Positions 15,844-24,666 of a DNA stretch of 64,000 bases are shown here, piece by piece. The notes below the pieces were generated by a model that searched no databases, was not told the origin of the DNA, and saw only the letters and a list, made by a program, of their open reading frames with translations. Both the position numbers and the translations under genes were made by a program. Each line of letters begins with the position of its first letter. Position 1 is the stretch's first letter. Source of the stretch: Cellulomonas marina (GTDB taxonomy: Bacteria > Actinomycetota > Actinomycetes > Actinomycetales > Cellulomonadaceae); assembly GCF_900111925.1 (NCBI RefSeq), contig NZ_FOKA01000009.1:1-64000 (forward strand), written 5' to 3'.

Positions 15844-18054
15844 TCACGGCGCTTGCCGAGACGCCCTGCCTTGCGCCGGCGGTGCGCCGTCAGTCTCTGC
15901 CGGCGCTTCAGCTGCTGTACGTGGCAGCTCGGCGAGCATGCGGTTGTACTCCTCAAGCTCCAGGTCCCCGTCGCGTTCGACGTGGCGGTCACGGCGACGG
16001 GCGGCGCGGTCGTCGTCGCGTGCCCAGCCGTAGACCAGGCCGACGGCCAAAGCCAGGGTCGGGAGCTCCCCGATGCCCCAGGTGATGGCCGCGCCAGCTT
16101 GTTGGTCTTCTATCGCTGATGGTCCCCACGGTCGTCCCATCGCACCGAACCAGTCCGCTTGGAGCAGCGCGGTGGACTGCAGGAGCGAGACGCCGAAGAA
16201 TGCATGGAAGGCCATCGTGACGAACAGCAGGAGGAGTCTCTGCGGATATCCCAGCCGCGTCGGGCCCGGATCCAGGCCGATCATCGCATTGACGAACAGA
16301 TATCCTGCGACGGAGAAGTGCAGCACCATCGCCAGGTGTCCGACGTGACTGCGTAGCGCCCAACCGAAGGCGTCGGTGTAGTAGAAGAGCACCATCGACC
16401 CTGAGAAGTTGACCGCAGCGAACAGGGGGTGAGCAAGGACGCGACCGAGCCGGCTGTGCACCATGACCAGTAGCCATTCACGCGGCCCACGGGAACGGTC
16501 CGCCCGGTGTGTACTGGCGCGAGAGGGAAGGGCTCGCAGCGCGAGCGTGACCGGTGCGGACAGGGCGACCAGGATCGGCACGACCATGACCAGCACCATG
16601 TGGGCCAGCATGTGAGCGCTGAAGAGGACCCGGCCGTAGGTGGCTGGTCCACCAGAGGTGGCCCAGACGAAGACGGCCATCGCCGCCAGGAACGACACCG
16701 TTCGCAGCACGGGCCAGCGGTCTCCACGTCGGTGCAGTCGTCGGACCCACCGGACGTACATCACTGCTCCGACCGTCGCAGCGGCAGCCGTCAGCAGGTC
16801 CCACCGCCACTCGCTGAGCCAACTCATCGCGGTGGGCTCGGGCGGCAGCGGTGAGCCGGTCAGGATCTCGGCCGGCGTGAGGCTCTCCGAAGCGCTCTCC
16901 TGCTCCGGCGGTGGTGTGGAGGACAACGCGACGGCCACACCAGAGACGGCTCCCATGACCATGAGCTCGACGCTCACGAGCCGCCACAGCAGCCCTCGGC
17001 CCGGTGCACCGTCGGCGAGGTGACGCACAACGCGACGTCGGTGCATGAGCCCTAGAACGCCCAGGAACAGCAGCAGGAGCGCCTTGGCGATGAGAAGCGC
17101 GCCCCATTCGGTGGTCAGCCCTCCCCAGCCGGTGCGCAGGGCGCCGTTGACGACGCCTGAGACTGCAACGGCGGGCAGACACCAGCCGGCGATCGTCGAG
17201 TAGCGGGCGACGACGGGCGCCAGGTCGCCGCCCAGATGCGCACGTAGCAGGGGTAGCGCCAGCAGCCCACCGACCCAGATGGCTGCCGCGACCTGATGCA
17301 TGACCATGGAGGAGGTGGCGAGCTCGTGGTTGGCGGCGCCGGCGGCGTGTCCGGTCTGCGACTCCTGCCACAGGGCGACGACGGCCACCGCTGCCAGTAC
17401 CGCTGCTCCTGCAGGCGTGCGAACCAGCAGCACCAGGACGCTGACGAGGGAGACCAGGATGACCACGGAGAGCTGAGTGCGCCCCAGTTCGACCTGGGTG
17501 GCGTAAAGCTGCAGCTGGGAGCCGAATCCTGCCGTAGCCGGCGGTTGTCCACTGACGCTGGCGCACGCCAGGATCAGCCTCGCCAGGGCCAGGACCGTCC
17601 ATGCGGCAGCCGCGACCGCGGCGATGTTCAGCACACGGGGCATGGCCGCACCGCGGACGTCTGACGCGGCTGGCGGCTGGGACGAGGTTCGAGGCGCGGC
17701 TGGTGCAGGTAGCAGGGGCAGCACGGTGCAGGCCAGCACGAGCGGCCCCAGGGTGGTTGCTGCTGCCAAGTTGGTCAGAGTCGAGACCAGCGGCAGTCCC
17801 CATCGCGTCAGCGCGCCCGGATCACCCAGTGCAGGCGGACGAGCCCCGCCGGACGCCGCCACGGCCGCCCCGACGACAAGGAGGCTGATGGCCGCAGCGA
17901 CTGCTACTAGGGCAGCGCCTGCCGGCCGGCGTGCTGGTGATTGCAAGGGTGCGGGGCCCGCCGAGGAGCGTTCAGACGTCACAGCACGACCGTTCGTGTA
18001 CGGGATGGCACGGCGTGGGCGAGCTACCGCCGCCGTGCTCTCGGGGGCTGACAT
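15844..18054 (-). CDS. CopD-CtaG fusion: copper import and oxidase assembly membrane protein
   Basis: The 736-residue protein joins two families. Residues ~45-400 are a CopD-like copper transport domain with many helices and the segment SMVMHQVAAAIWVGGLL. Residues ~405-700 are a caa3_CtaG domain with AHMLAHMVLVMVVP and MAFHAFFGVSLL. CtaG-type proteins are implicated in copper delivery to cytochrome oxidase; CopD proteins are linked to copper uptake into the cytoplasm. It is the last gene of tlpA-ccdA-copD/ctaG, 15 bases after ccdA. A decayed copy of its middle lies at 7,851-7,960. A later GTG near 17,982 is another possible start. Confidence 0.85.
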   Translation of the reverse strand: MSAPESTAAVARPRRAIPYTNGRAVTSERSSAGPAPLQSPARRPAGAALVAVAAAISLLVVGAAVAASGGARPPALGDPGALTRWGLPLVSTLTNLAAATTLGPLVLACTVLPLLPAPAAPRTSSQPPAASDVRGAAMPRVLNIAAVAAAAWTVLALARLILACASVSGQPPATAGFGSQLQLYATQVELGRTQLSVVILVSLVSVLVLLVRTPAGAAVLAAVAVVALWQESQTGHAAGAANHELATSSMVMHQVAAAIWVGGLLALPLLRAHLGGDLAPVVARYSTIAGWCLPAVAVSGVVNGALRTGWGGLTTEWGALLIAKALLLLFLGVLGLMHRRRVVRHLADGAPGRGLLWRLVSVELMVMGAVSGVAVALSSTPPPEQESASESLTPAEILTGSPLPPEPTAMSWLSEWRWDLLTAAAATVGAVMYVRWVRRLHRRGDRWPVLRTVSFLAAMAVFVWATSGGPATYGRVLFSAHMLAHMVLVMVVPILVALSAPVTLALRALPSRASTHRADRSRGPREWLLVMVHSRLGRVLAHPLFAAVNFSGSMVLFYYTDAFGWALRSHVGHLAMVLHFSVAGYLFVNAMIGLDPGPTRLGYPQRLLLLFVTMAFHAFFGVSLLQSTALLQADWFGAMGRPWGPSAIEDQQAGAAITWGIGELPTLALAVGLVYGWARDDDRAARRRDRHVERDGDLELEEYNRMLAELPRTAAEAPAETDGAPPAQGRASRQAP

Positions 18055-18069
18055 GCCGGATCGCTCGGC

Positions 18070-18843
18070 TCATATGACCGTCACGAAGCCGCCGATGAGG
18101 GACTGCAGACTCTGCGTCCATCGACCCCACATGCCGGTGACCAGGGCGAGGCCGATCAGTACGAGTAGCGCTCCGCCCAGGCGCATGACGGCGACCCGGT
18201 GGACGCGAAGGAACGTGACGGCCGCGGTTGACCGGTGCGCGAGTAGCGCGATCAGCAGGAAGGGGATCCCTAGACCGGTGGCGTAGGCAGCGGCCAGCAC
18301 GGCACCGCGCGGCGCGCTGGCCTGGTCCAGCGACAGCGAGAGAACGGTCGCCAGGGTGGGCCCGATGCACGGTGCCCATCCCAGCCCGAACGCGATGCCG
18401 AGCACGGGTGCTCCCCACAGCCCTCGGCCCCGCGCGACGACGTGGAAGCGACGCTCCCGCTGCAAGCTGGGGATCCAGCCCAAAAACGACAGACCCATGA
18501 TCACCACCGCGATCCCCAGCACAGGTGTGATCACGTCTTGCCAAGGTCGCAGCGCGAGGCCGAGGGATCCGAACGCAACCCCGAGGAGGACGAACACGGC
18601 GGAGAAGCCGAGCACGAAGAGAGCGACCCCGGCCAGCAGCATCGTCTTGGCGCGAGGGCCTGTGTGGGCGCCGGTCATACCCGAGATGAACGCGAAGTAG
18701 CCGGGCAGCAGCGGGATGACGCACGGTGAGGCGAAGGAGACGAGACCCGCCACGACCGCCACCGGTACCGCGAGCAGCATGGGTCCTGCGAACGCCGTGG
18801 TCTGGAAGGCGTTGGCAAGGCCGTCCCAGAAGCTGGACGTCAT
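18070..18843 (-). CDS. ccdA: CcdA-type thiol-disulfide transporter for cytochrome c maturation
   Basis: The 257-residue membrane protein carries the family hallmarks FASPCVIPLLPGYFAFISG (about residues 36-54) and GWAPCIGPTL (near 155). The two cysteines carry electrons across the membrane. A final helix ends near the C-terminus. CcdA passes reducing power from cytosolic thioredoxin to an outside thioredoxin-like protein, here the TlpA gene it overlaps by four bases (ATGA). With ResB at 24.7 kb it points to System II cytochrome c biogenesis. Copper oxidises thiols, which may explain its presence in this island. Confidence 0.92.
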   Translation of the reverse strand: MTSSFWDGLANAFQTTAFAGPMLLAVPVAVVAGLVSFASPCVIPLLPGYFAFISGMTGAHTGPRAKTMLLAGVALFVLGFSAVFVLLGVAFGSLGLALRPWQDVITPVLGIAVVIMGLSFLGWIPSLQRERRFHVVARGRGLWGAPVLGIAFGLGWAPCIGPTLATVLSLSLDQASAPRGAVLAAAYATGLGIPFLLIALLAHRSTAAVTFLRVHRVAVMRLGGALLVLIGLALVTGMWGRWTQSLQSLIGGFVTVI

Positions 18844-19523
18844 GCGGGCTCGTCCAGGACGTCGTCGATCAGGTCGCGCAGGATCGTCGGGTCCGCCACC
18901 CCCAGGATGCGTCCGCTCACCCGTCCCTGGCGATCCAGCACGACCGTCGTCGGCACGGCTTCGACCGGTACCCGCCCCTGTAGGGCGGCGATCGCGGTGC
19001 CGTCGGTGTCGGCGATGCTCGGGTAAGGGATGTCGAAGGTGCGCTCGAAGGGCTGCGCGGCGCCGGCGTCGTCGGTGCCGTTGATACCGAGGAAGCGGAC
19101 GCCGTCGGCGGCGTAGTCCGTTGCCGCTGCCGCAAGGTCCGGGGCTTCCACCCGGCAGGGCGGACAGGCGGCGTACCAGGTGTTGACCACGACGACGTCT
19201 CCCACCCATGGGCCGGTGTCCACGGGGTTGCCCGCGAAGTCCTGTCCCTGCAGGCGGACGGGGTCGCCTCGGCCGTCGGGCTCCCACGTCGCCACGGACC
19301 CGTCACCTGAGATGTACCCCGCCTGCGCACCGGTTGCCGTGCGCCCGTCGTCGGGCGAGGACGCGGTGCAGGCGCCGAGCGCGAGGGCGAGGACCGCACC
19401 GGCAAGGGCGGCATGGCCCGAGCGCCGACCAGGATGGACGGCCGCCGACGGCTCACCGTGAGCCGTCCTCGCGCCGGAGGTGCCCGGACGGCTGAAGGCG
19501 GCACGAGGGTCCGTCGTCGTCAT
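18840..19523 (-). CDS. TlpA/ResA-like lipoprotein thioredoxin
   Basis: The protein (227 residues from the ATG at 19523) has an unusually long basic leader. The lipobox ALGAC comes next, making it membrane-anchored outside the cell. The thioredoxin fold follows, with active site WYAACPPC, the CxxC being CPPC. A cis-proline loop (EAVPTTVV) is present near the C-terminus. It would keep apocytochrome c cysteines reduced, receiving electrons from the overlapping CcdA. A GTG two codons upstream is an equally possible start. No CopR-type repeat lies upstream. Confidence 0.88.
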   Translation of the reverse strand: MTTTDPRAAFSRPGTSGARTAHGEPSAAVHPGRRSGHAALAGAVLALALGACTASSPDDGRTATGAQAGYISGDGSVATWEPDGRGDPVRLQGQDFAGNPVDTGPWVGDVVVVNTWYAACPPCRVEAPDLAAAATDYAADGVRFLGINGTDDAGAAQPFERTFDIPYPSIADTDGTAIAALQGRVPVEAVPTTVVLDRQGRVSGRILGVADPTILRDLIDDVLDEPA

Positions 19524-19721
19524 CGCCACCGTGGGATGATAGCGGCGATCAGGCTCTGATCCCCGTGGCCCCTCGAGCCGCAGACGGCACCCGACGACGT
19601 GGCGCTACCAGTCTCGTCGATCGGCCCAGCTATCTCGCAGCCGCTGTCAGTGCTCGCTGAGGCTCGTCGCCGCCGGTTGGCCCGTGTCCGACCGTCGGGG
19701 ACCGACGTGGTGTCCGTGCTC

Positions 19722-20261
19722 TTACTGGGTCACGTACGTCGTGAAGTACACGTCGACGATCTCGCCTTCGTAGGCCTCTTCCAACTGGGTGGCCAGCTCG
19801 GCCTTGAGCGCCTCGCGGCCCTCGGCAGAGCCGACCTCCTCCACCGGGCGCATGGAGAACAAGGCAATCGCTCTGTCGACGGCCTTGGAGACATCCACGT
19901 CCTCGACGACTGCGATCGTCAGCTGCAGGCCAAGACCCAGGCGCAGATAGTGCCCGTCGGCGAGATTGATGCTGATCGGTTCGACCGGCTGGACGGCGCC
20001 CAGCTCAGCGGCGGCGGCCTCCTCAGCAGCGATCTCCGCCTCCTCGGCTGTGGGCTCGGCCGGAGCCGGGCGCAGGAACAACCAGTAGCCGGCGCCGGCG
20101 CCGGCGAGCACCGCGACCGCGATCATGATGAGCAGCTTCTTGCCGCGACCCTTACGGGTCGGGGCAGCGCCCTCTGCCGGGTCCGCCGACGCCGTGGGCG
20201 CGGGCCGGGAGTTGCCGATCTTCTTGCTGGAGTCACCGATCACGCGCTGCTGCTCTGGCAC
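19722..20261 (-). CDS. FliL-like single-pass membrane protein, copy 1
   Basis: One membrane helix (about residues 45-62) follows a basic cytosolic tail (RKGRGKK). An Ala/Glu-rich linker leads to an outside domain containing PISINLADGHYLRLGLGLQL and ending ALKAELATQLEEAYEGEIVDVYFTTYVTQ in two adjoining blocks, the FliL fold. FliL normally surrounds the flagellar stator, but no flagellar genes lie nearby. A close paralogue is at 50,969-51,496 with an almost identical C-terminus. I chose the GTG at 20261 by alignment with the paralogue; a GTG near 20,300 after a GGAGG-rich stretch is the alternative. Confidence 0.75.
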   Translation of the reverse strand: MPEQQRVIGDSSKKIGNSRPAPTASADPAEGAAPTRKGRGKKLLIMIAVAVLAGAGAGYWLFLRPAPAEPTAEEAEIAAEEAAAAELGAVQPVEPISINLADGHYLRLGLGLQLTIAVVEDVDVSKAVDRAIALFSMRPVEEVGSAEGREALKAELATQLEEAYEGEIVDVYFTTYVTQ

Positions 20262-20497
20262 TTGGTCCCGTCCCTGACGCTTCCTGGAGTCGAACACCCC
20301 TACGGTCTGCTCTCCCTCCTTTCGGCTCCTTCGAGGAGGTCGTGAGGCATCCACCGCTCAGCGCCCTGGGTCGCGACGCGGGAGCGAAGCGCCCTGTCTG
20401 TGCGTCGGGCGACGCCCGGCCGTCGGTGTGCGCCCGTTCATGTCCTAAACGCATCGCGGCTATCGCGGCTATCGGGGACAACGGGGCTGTTGGTGCG

Positions 20498-21514
20498 TCA
20501 GCGCCTCGGGTCTGAGTCCGTCGGAGCCGACACGTTGGCAGGGCCTGAGCGCAGCGGACCGGGCGCTTGAGTGCGGTCGGCCAGCGACCGCAGGTAGGCG
20601 TTGTACTCCTCGAGTTCAGGGTCGTCGGTGCGGCGGTCGTTCACGCGGTTGCGGCGTTCCTCGTCCCGGTGCCAGCGCGCGGCCAGCACCAGCACCACGA
20701 TGAGGTTCGGCAGCTCCCCGTACGACCACGCAAGGCCACCGGCGAGCCGTTGGTCGTCGAGAACCTCGACCCCCCAGGCCGTCGGAGGATGAGCGAAAGC
20801 AGCCACCATGGGCTGCGGGGCCATCATGATGAGCACCCCGAAAAAGGCGTGCAGGGGCATCTCCACGGCCATGTCTGCCAGGCGCGCTCCATGCCCCTGC
20901 CGGCGTGGCAGCGGGTCGGTGGACAGCACGGGAGCGGTGAACAGCAGCCCCGAGATCAAGAACATGACCTCCAGGGCCAGGTGCCCCTCCCAGCGCTGCA
21001 GCAACCAGCTGCCGGTGCTGCTGAGGTACACCCCGTAGAACAGAGCCAGGAACAAGGGCACCATGACGGCCGGATGCACGGCGGCTCGAGCCGCCGACGA
21101 GCGCAACGCCCGCAGGGCCGCAGCCCGCATCCACCGTCCCCGCCCTTGCGTGGGGGTGGCCTTGAGCAGCAACGTCCCCGGCCGTCCCAGCACCAGAAGC
21201 ATCGGGACGGCGATCATCAGCGTCAGCTGCTGGAACATGAAGACCGAGAACATCTCCAAGCCGTAACCCTCGATGTCGGCCCCGGTCACGATGATCAGCA
21301 CCAGACACCCGAGGAAGAACAGGGCGCTCTCACGCGCCGGCCAGCGCCGCCCGGCGCGCCACATCCGCACTGCACCGGCCAGGTACGCCACTACTAGCAG
21401 CAGCCCGAGCGCCGGTAGCACTGGCACCGGCTGCGGAGAGGTCCACGACAGGTACGCGGCCAACGAAGGTGCCTGTTGCGGCAGGACCGCGGCCCCGTCG
21501 AACTCCCCCAGCAT
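20498..21514 (-). CDS. CtaG-family cytochrome oxidase assembly protein
   Basis: The 338-residue membrane protein belongs to the caa3_CtaG family. Seven or so helices include MFQQLTLMIAVPMLLVLG and LHAFFGVLIMMAPQPM, close in layout to the CtaG half of the 15,844-18,054 fusion. Both end with an acidic ...LEEYNxxL motif before the tail (DPELEEYNAYL here, DLELEEYNRML there), showing common ancestry. It diverges from the M23 peptidase operon with a 74-base gap. Copper insertion into a terminal oxidase is the expected role. Confidence 0.85.
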   Translation of the reverse strand: MLGEFDGAAVLPQQAPSLAAYLSWTSPQPVPVLPALGLLLVVAYLAGAVRMWRAGRRWPARESALFFLGCLVLIIVTGADIEGYGLEMFSVFMFQQLTLMIAVPMLLVLGRPGTLLLKATPTQGRGRWMRAAALRALRSSAARAAVHPAVMVPLFLALFYGVYLSSTGSWLLQRWEGHLALEVMFLISGLLFTAPVLSTDPLPRRQGHGARLADMAVEMPLHAFFGVLIMMAPQPMVAAFAHPPTAWGVEVLDDQRLAGGLAWSYGELPNLIVVLVLAARWHRDEERRNRVNDRRTDDPELEEYNAYLRSLADRTQAPGPLRSGPANVSAPTDSDPRR

Positions 21515-21588
21515 CAGGTGCCCCTTCCCGCCCCGGCTCGGCCGTGTCCCAAGCCCGTCTCGAAGGTAGCTGGCTTAGCATCCCGGCC

Positions 21589-22983
21589 ATGCCTGAGCCC
21601 TGCCGCTCGCCGTGGGCACGTCTGGGCAGGGCCCGCGCTGTGGCGTGGTGCACCTCCCTGCTCCTCTGCGCGACGCTCGCCGCACCGGCTGGCCCGGCGC
21701 CCGCAGTCGCTGACGACCTGGACGAGCGTCGTGCGGCCGCGCAGCAGCGAGCCGAGGCGGCCGCCGGGCAGGTCGAGCAGTTGCAGGCCTCGGTCGAGGG
21801 TCTCAGCTCTGAGCTTGCTCAGGCGGTCCTGCAGCTGCAGCAGACCCAGCTTCGACTGCCGGCTGCGCGAGCCGAGCTCGCCCAGGCTCAGGCCCAGGCC
21901 GACGCCGCGGACCGCCAGGCGCTGATGCTGGCCGACCGGCTCAGAAGCGCGCAAGACCAGCGCAGCGCACTGACCGAGACAATCGCGGCCTCCCGCAGCC
22001 AGGAGAGCCAGGCGCGCGATCAGATCGCTGAGCTGGCTCGCTCGATGTACCGGTCCGGGCCCTCGGACCCCCTGCTTGCCGCGGTCGTCGACGCGGGCGA
22101 TCTGGAGGACTTCCTCGAACAGTCGCGAGCAGTCACGACCAGCACCTCCAGCACGGCACGCATGTTGACCGAGCTGACCGAGCTGCAGGCGGCCAGCCGA
22201 AACGCCCAGGCTCGCCTCGAGGCAGTCACCGCCACGCTGGCCGACCTCAAGGCCGAGGCCGACGCCCGCGCTGCCGAGGCCGCCCGGGCCCGTGACGTCG
22301 CCGCCGAGCGGCAGGCGGAGATCGAGCGGCTCATCGCTGAGCAGACCGCTCGGGAGCAGACCCTGACCGGGCTGCGCGCTCAGGCCGAGGCTGAGGCCCA
22401 GGTCGCCGAGCAGCAGCGCGCGGCCGTCGAAGGTGAGCTGGCGGCGATCATCGCCGAGCAGCAGGCGGCCGCTGCCGCGGCTGCTGCCGCTGCCGCCGCG
22501 GCAGCCGCAGCGCAAGGAGCGCCGGCGCCTGCGCCTCCTGCGCCGCCTGCCGCTGCTGCGAGCCCCGGTTCCGGTGCCCGATTCGTGAACCCGACCTCCA
22601 TCAACCCGATCTACGTCACGTCCCGGTACGGCATGCGGTTGCACCCGATCCTGGGCTACACCCGGCTGCACGCGGGCATCGATCTACGCACCTACTGCAA
22701 CACCCCGCTGTACGCCCCGGCGGACGCCACGGTGCGCTGGTCGGCCTGGCGCGACGGCTTCGGCAACCAGGTCATGCTCGACTACGGGCAGGTCGCCGGG
22801 GCCTCACTCATGACCAGCTCCAACCACCTGACCCGCTCCGTGGTCAGCGCAGGCCAGCAGGTCCGTGCGGGCCAGCTGATCGGGTACTCCGGCAACACCG
22901 GGTTGTCCGGTGCCTGCCACCTGCACCTGGAGGTGTACCGCAACGGCACCACCACCGACCCAGCGCCGTACCTCGGCCTCTGA
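21589..22983 (+). CDS. Secreted coiled-coil M23 (LytM) peptidase, copy 1
   Basis: The 464-residue protein has a signal peptide (residues ~15-42, ending near APAVA-DD). A long coiled coil of about 270 residues rich in Ala, Gln and Glu follows, then an Ala/Pro linker and a C-terminal LytM domain. Zinc ligands are visible in LHAGIDLR (HxxxD) and HLHLE. The layout is that of EnvC/RipC-like peptidoglycan hydrolases, which are often switched on by membrane complexes. It heads an operon with DUF3105, DUF305, a small membrane protein and resB. A paralogue lies at 44,668-46,086. Confidence 0.88.
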   Translation: MPEPCRSPWARLGRARAVAWCTSLLLCATLAAPAGPAPAVADDLDERRAAAQQRAEAAAGQVEQLQASVEGLSSELAQAVLQLQQTQLRLPAARAELAQAQAQADAADRQALMLADRLRSAQDQRSALTETIAASRSQESQARDQIAELARSMYRSGPSDPLLAAVVDAGDLEDFLEQSRAVTTSTSSTARMLTELTELQAASRNAQARLEAVTATLADLKAEADARAAEAARARDVAAERQAEIERLIAEQTAREQTLTGLRAQAEAEAQVAEQQRAAVEGELAAIIAEQQAAAAAAAAAAAAAAAAQGAPAPAPPAPPAAAASPGSGARFVNPTSINPIYVTSRYGMRLHPILGYTRLHAGIDLRTYCNTPLYAPADATVRWSAWRDGFGNQVMLDYGQVAGASLMTSSNHLTRSVVSAGQQVRAGQLIGYSGNTGLSGACHLHLEVYRNGTTTDPAPYLGL

Positions 22984-23093
22984 CGCCGCCCATCGCCGTC
23001 GAAGATGCTCGCAGTGGCGATGGCATCGCCGGGGAACTGTGCCGCGACCCGGTTCGTTAGGGGCGCGAGCGCACTCGACAGGTGGAAGGAACC

Positions 23094-23729
23094 ATGGTCA
23101 TTCGGCAGTCGGCCAAGCAACGGGCAGCACAGGTCGCGGCGATGCGTGCGGCGCAAGAGCGCGCGGCGAAGCGGCGCGAGCGCGGCATCATCGCCGCGGT
23201 GACCGGCCTGGGCCTTCTGCTGGTCGGCGGGGCCGGTTGGGTGATCGCCCGGGAGGCGCAGAGCCAGAGCCAGCTGGAAGCGGCCGCGGGAGCGCCCATC
23301 GAGGGTGTGCGGGAGTACGAGGGGCTGTCCCAGGATCACGTCAGCGGCACCGTGTCCTACGAGCAGGACCCCCCGGTCGGCGGTGACCACGCGGGGACCT
23401 GGACCAACTGCGGTGTCTACCAGAGCCCGTTGCCGGCCGAGGAGACCGTGCACGCCCTCGAGCACGGAGCCGTCTGGATCAGCTATCGGCCTGACCTGCC
23501 GGAGGAGCAGCTCCTGGCGCTGCAGGACACCGTCAGCGACCAGCCCTACACGCTGATGAGCCCAGACCCGGATCTGAGCGATCCCGTGGTGCTCAGCGCC
23601 TGGGGGGTGCAGCTGGCCGTGGCCGAGGCCACGGACGAGCGGGTCGAGCTGTTCGTGCAGAAGTACCAGCAGGGCGAGCAGACTCCTGAGCCCGGCGCTC
23701 CCTGCACCGGCGGTGTCACCCCGGCATGA
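23094..23729 (+). CDS. DUF3105 membrane-anchored protein, copy 1
   Basis: The 211-residue protein has a basic cytosolic tail, one membrane helix (about 32-52) and an extracellular DUF3105 domain. The domain's hallmark is GGDHAGTWTNCGVY, then HALEHGAVWISY. The conserved histidines and cysteine suggest metal binding, though no function is established. I chose the ATG at 23094 because GGAAGGA lies just upstream. The stop overlaps the DUF305 start by four bases, so the two are coupled. A paralogue is at 47,195-47,872, again close to a DUF305 gene. Confidence 0.85.
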   Translation: MVIRQSAKQRAAQVAAMRAAQERAAKRRERGIIAAVTGLGLLLVGGAGWVIAREAQSQSQLEAAAGAPIEGVREYEGLSQDHVSGTVSYEQDPPVGGDHAGTWTNCGVYQSPLPAEETVHALEHGAVWISYRPDLPEEQLLALQDTVSDQPYTLMSPDPDLSDPVVLSAWGVQLAVAEATDERVELFVQKYQQGEQTPEPGAPCTGGVTPA

Positions 23730-24451
23730 GCGACACCCTCTCGCCCCCGGAGGAGGGCACCACTCCTCTCAAGGACGAGCCTCGCCGAAGGCGCTGGCGG
23801 CCGCTACAAGTCGTGGCCGTGACCTGGACCCTGCTGTTCGTGCTGCTGCTCGGTGCGATGGCCGGTCTGTGGGTCGCTCGCGGCGGCCTCTCCTCCTCGC
23901 CGGCCGACCGGTCCGTGGACGTCGGCTTCTCCCGAGACATGCAGCAGCACCACAGCCAGGCCGTGCAGATGTCGCTGCTGCTCCTGGAGCGGTCCGGGGA
24001 CCCAGAGGTGCGCACCCTGGCCACCGATGTCCTGCTCACCCAGCAGCAGCAGGCGGGACAGATGTACGGCTGGCTCGTCCAGTGGGGGCTGCCCCAGACG
24101 TCGTCAGCTGCTCCGATGGCGTGGATGACCAGCGAGGCCGTGCCAGGAATGGCCGGCATGGGCGGCACGGGCGGCATGGACCACAGCGGGGCGACCGAGA
24201 CCGCCCCGATGCCGGGGATGGCGAGTGCGGAGGATCTGCAGCGCCTGACGCTGGCCGCCAAGGAGGAGGCCGACCGTGCGTACCTGCAGCTGATGATCCC
24301 CCACCACGAAGCGGGGGTGGCGATGGCGACGGCGGCCGCCGAGCGCGCCGAGACGACGCCGGTACGGACGCTGGCACAGCGGATCCTGACGTCGCAGAAC
24401 GCCGAGTTGGACGTGCTGCGCACCCTGCTGCAGGAACACGGCGGGTCGTGA
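23726..24451 (+). CDS. DUF305 membrane-anchored four-helix protein, copy 1
   Basis: The 241-residue protein has an N-terminal membrane helix (about 30-52) and then a duplicated ferritin-like DUF305 fold. Each half has its own His pair: MQQHHSQAVQM near 72 and MIPHHEAGVAM near 190. A Met/Gly/His-rich linker between them (MAGMGGTGGMDHSG) looks suited to binding Cu(I). DUF305 proteins are frequent neighbours of copper-resistance genes. It overlaps DUF3105 upstream and a small membrane gene downstream by four bases each. Confidence 0.88.
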   Translation: MSDTLSPPEEGTTPLKDEPRRRRWRPLQVVAVTWTLLFVLLLGAMAGLWVARGGLSSSPADRSVDVGFSRDMQQHHSQAVQMSLLLLERSGDPEVRTLATDVLLTQQQQAGQMYGWLVQWGLPQTSSAAPMAWMTSEAVPGMAGMGGTGGMDHSGATETAPMPGMASAEDLQRLTLAAKEEADRAYLQLMIPHHEAGVAMATAAAERAETTPVRTLAQRILTSQNAELDVLRTLLQEHGGS

Positions 24452-24645
24452 AGCGCCTGCCGTCCCAGACCAGGGCTGGTGGAGACCACCTTTTGCGCAC
24501 TGTGGTGATCCTGGGCGTGGCGGTGCTGCTGGGACTGGGGTGGGGCGTGCGGGCCGGGCTGGACTGGGCCGAGGAGCTGCGCCGCGCTGCAGCGACGCCT
24601 TCACCGGCGCCTACGGCGTCCGCGTCAGTCCCGCAGCAGAGCTGA
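24448..24645 (+). CDS. Small single-pass membrane protein
   Basis: The 65-residue protein begins at a GTG that overlaps the DUF305 stop (GTGA). It has a basic N-terminus (MKRLPSQTR), one membrane helix (about 17-38), a short amphipathic piece (DWAEELRRAA) and a Ser/Pro/Thr-rich tail. No family is recognised. Tight coupling with DUF305 and the resB start 21 bases later argue that it is real and part of the same membrane complex or pathway. Confidence 0.6.
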   Translation: MKRLPSQTRAGGDHLLRTVVILGVAVLLGLGWGVRAGLDWAEELRRAAATPSPAPTASASVPQQS

Positions 24646-24666
24646 CCTCGAGGGACGACAGCGGAG

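Noticed and set aside
16478..17803. A 441-codon minus-strand frame inside copD-ctaG
   Set aside because: Wrong frame of the same strand, rich in Arg, Gly, Pro, Ser; the in-frame product has clear CopD and CtaG helices.
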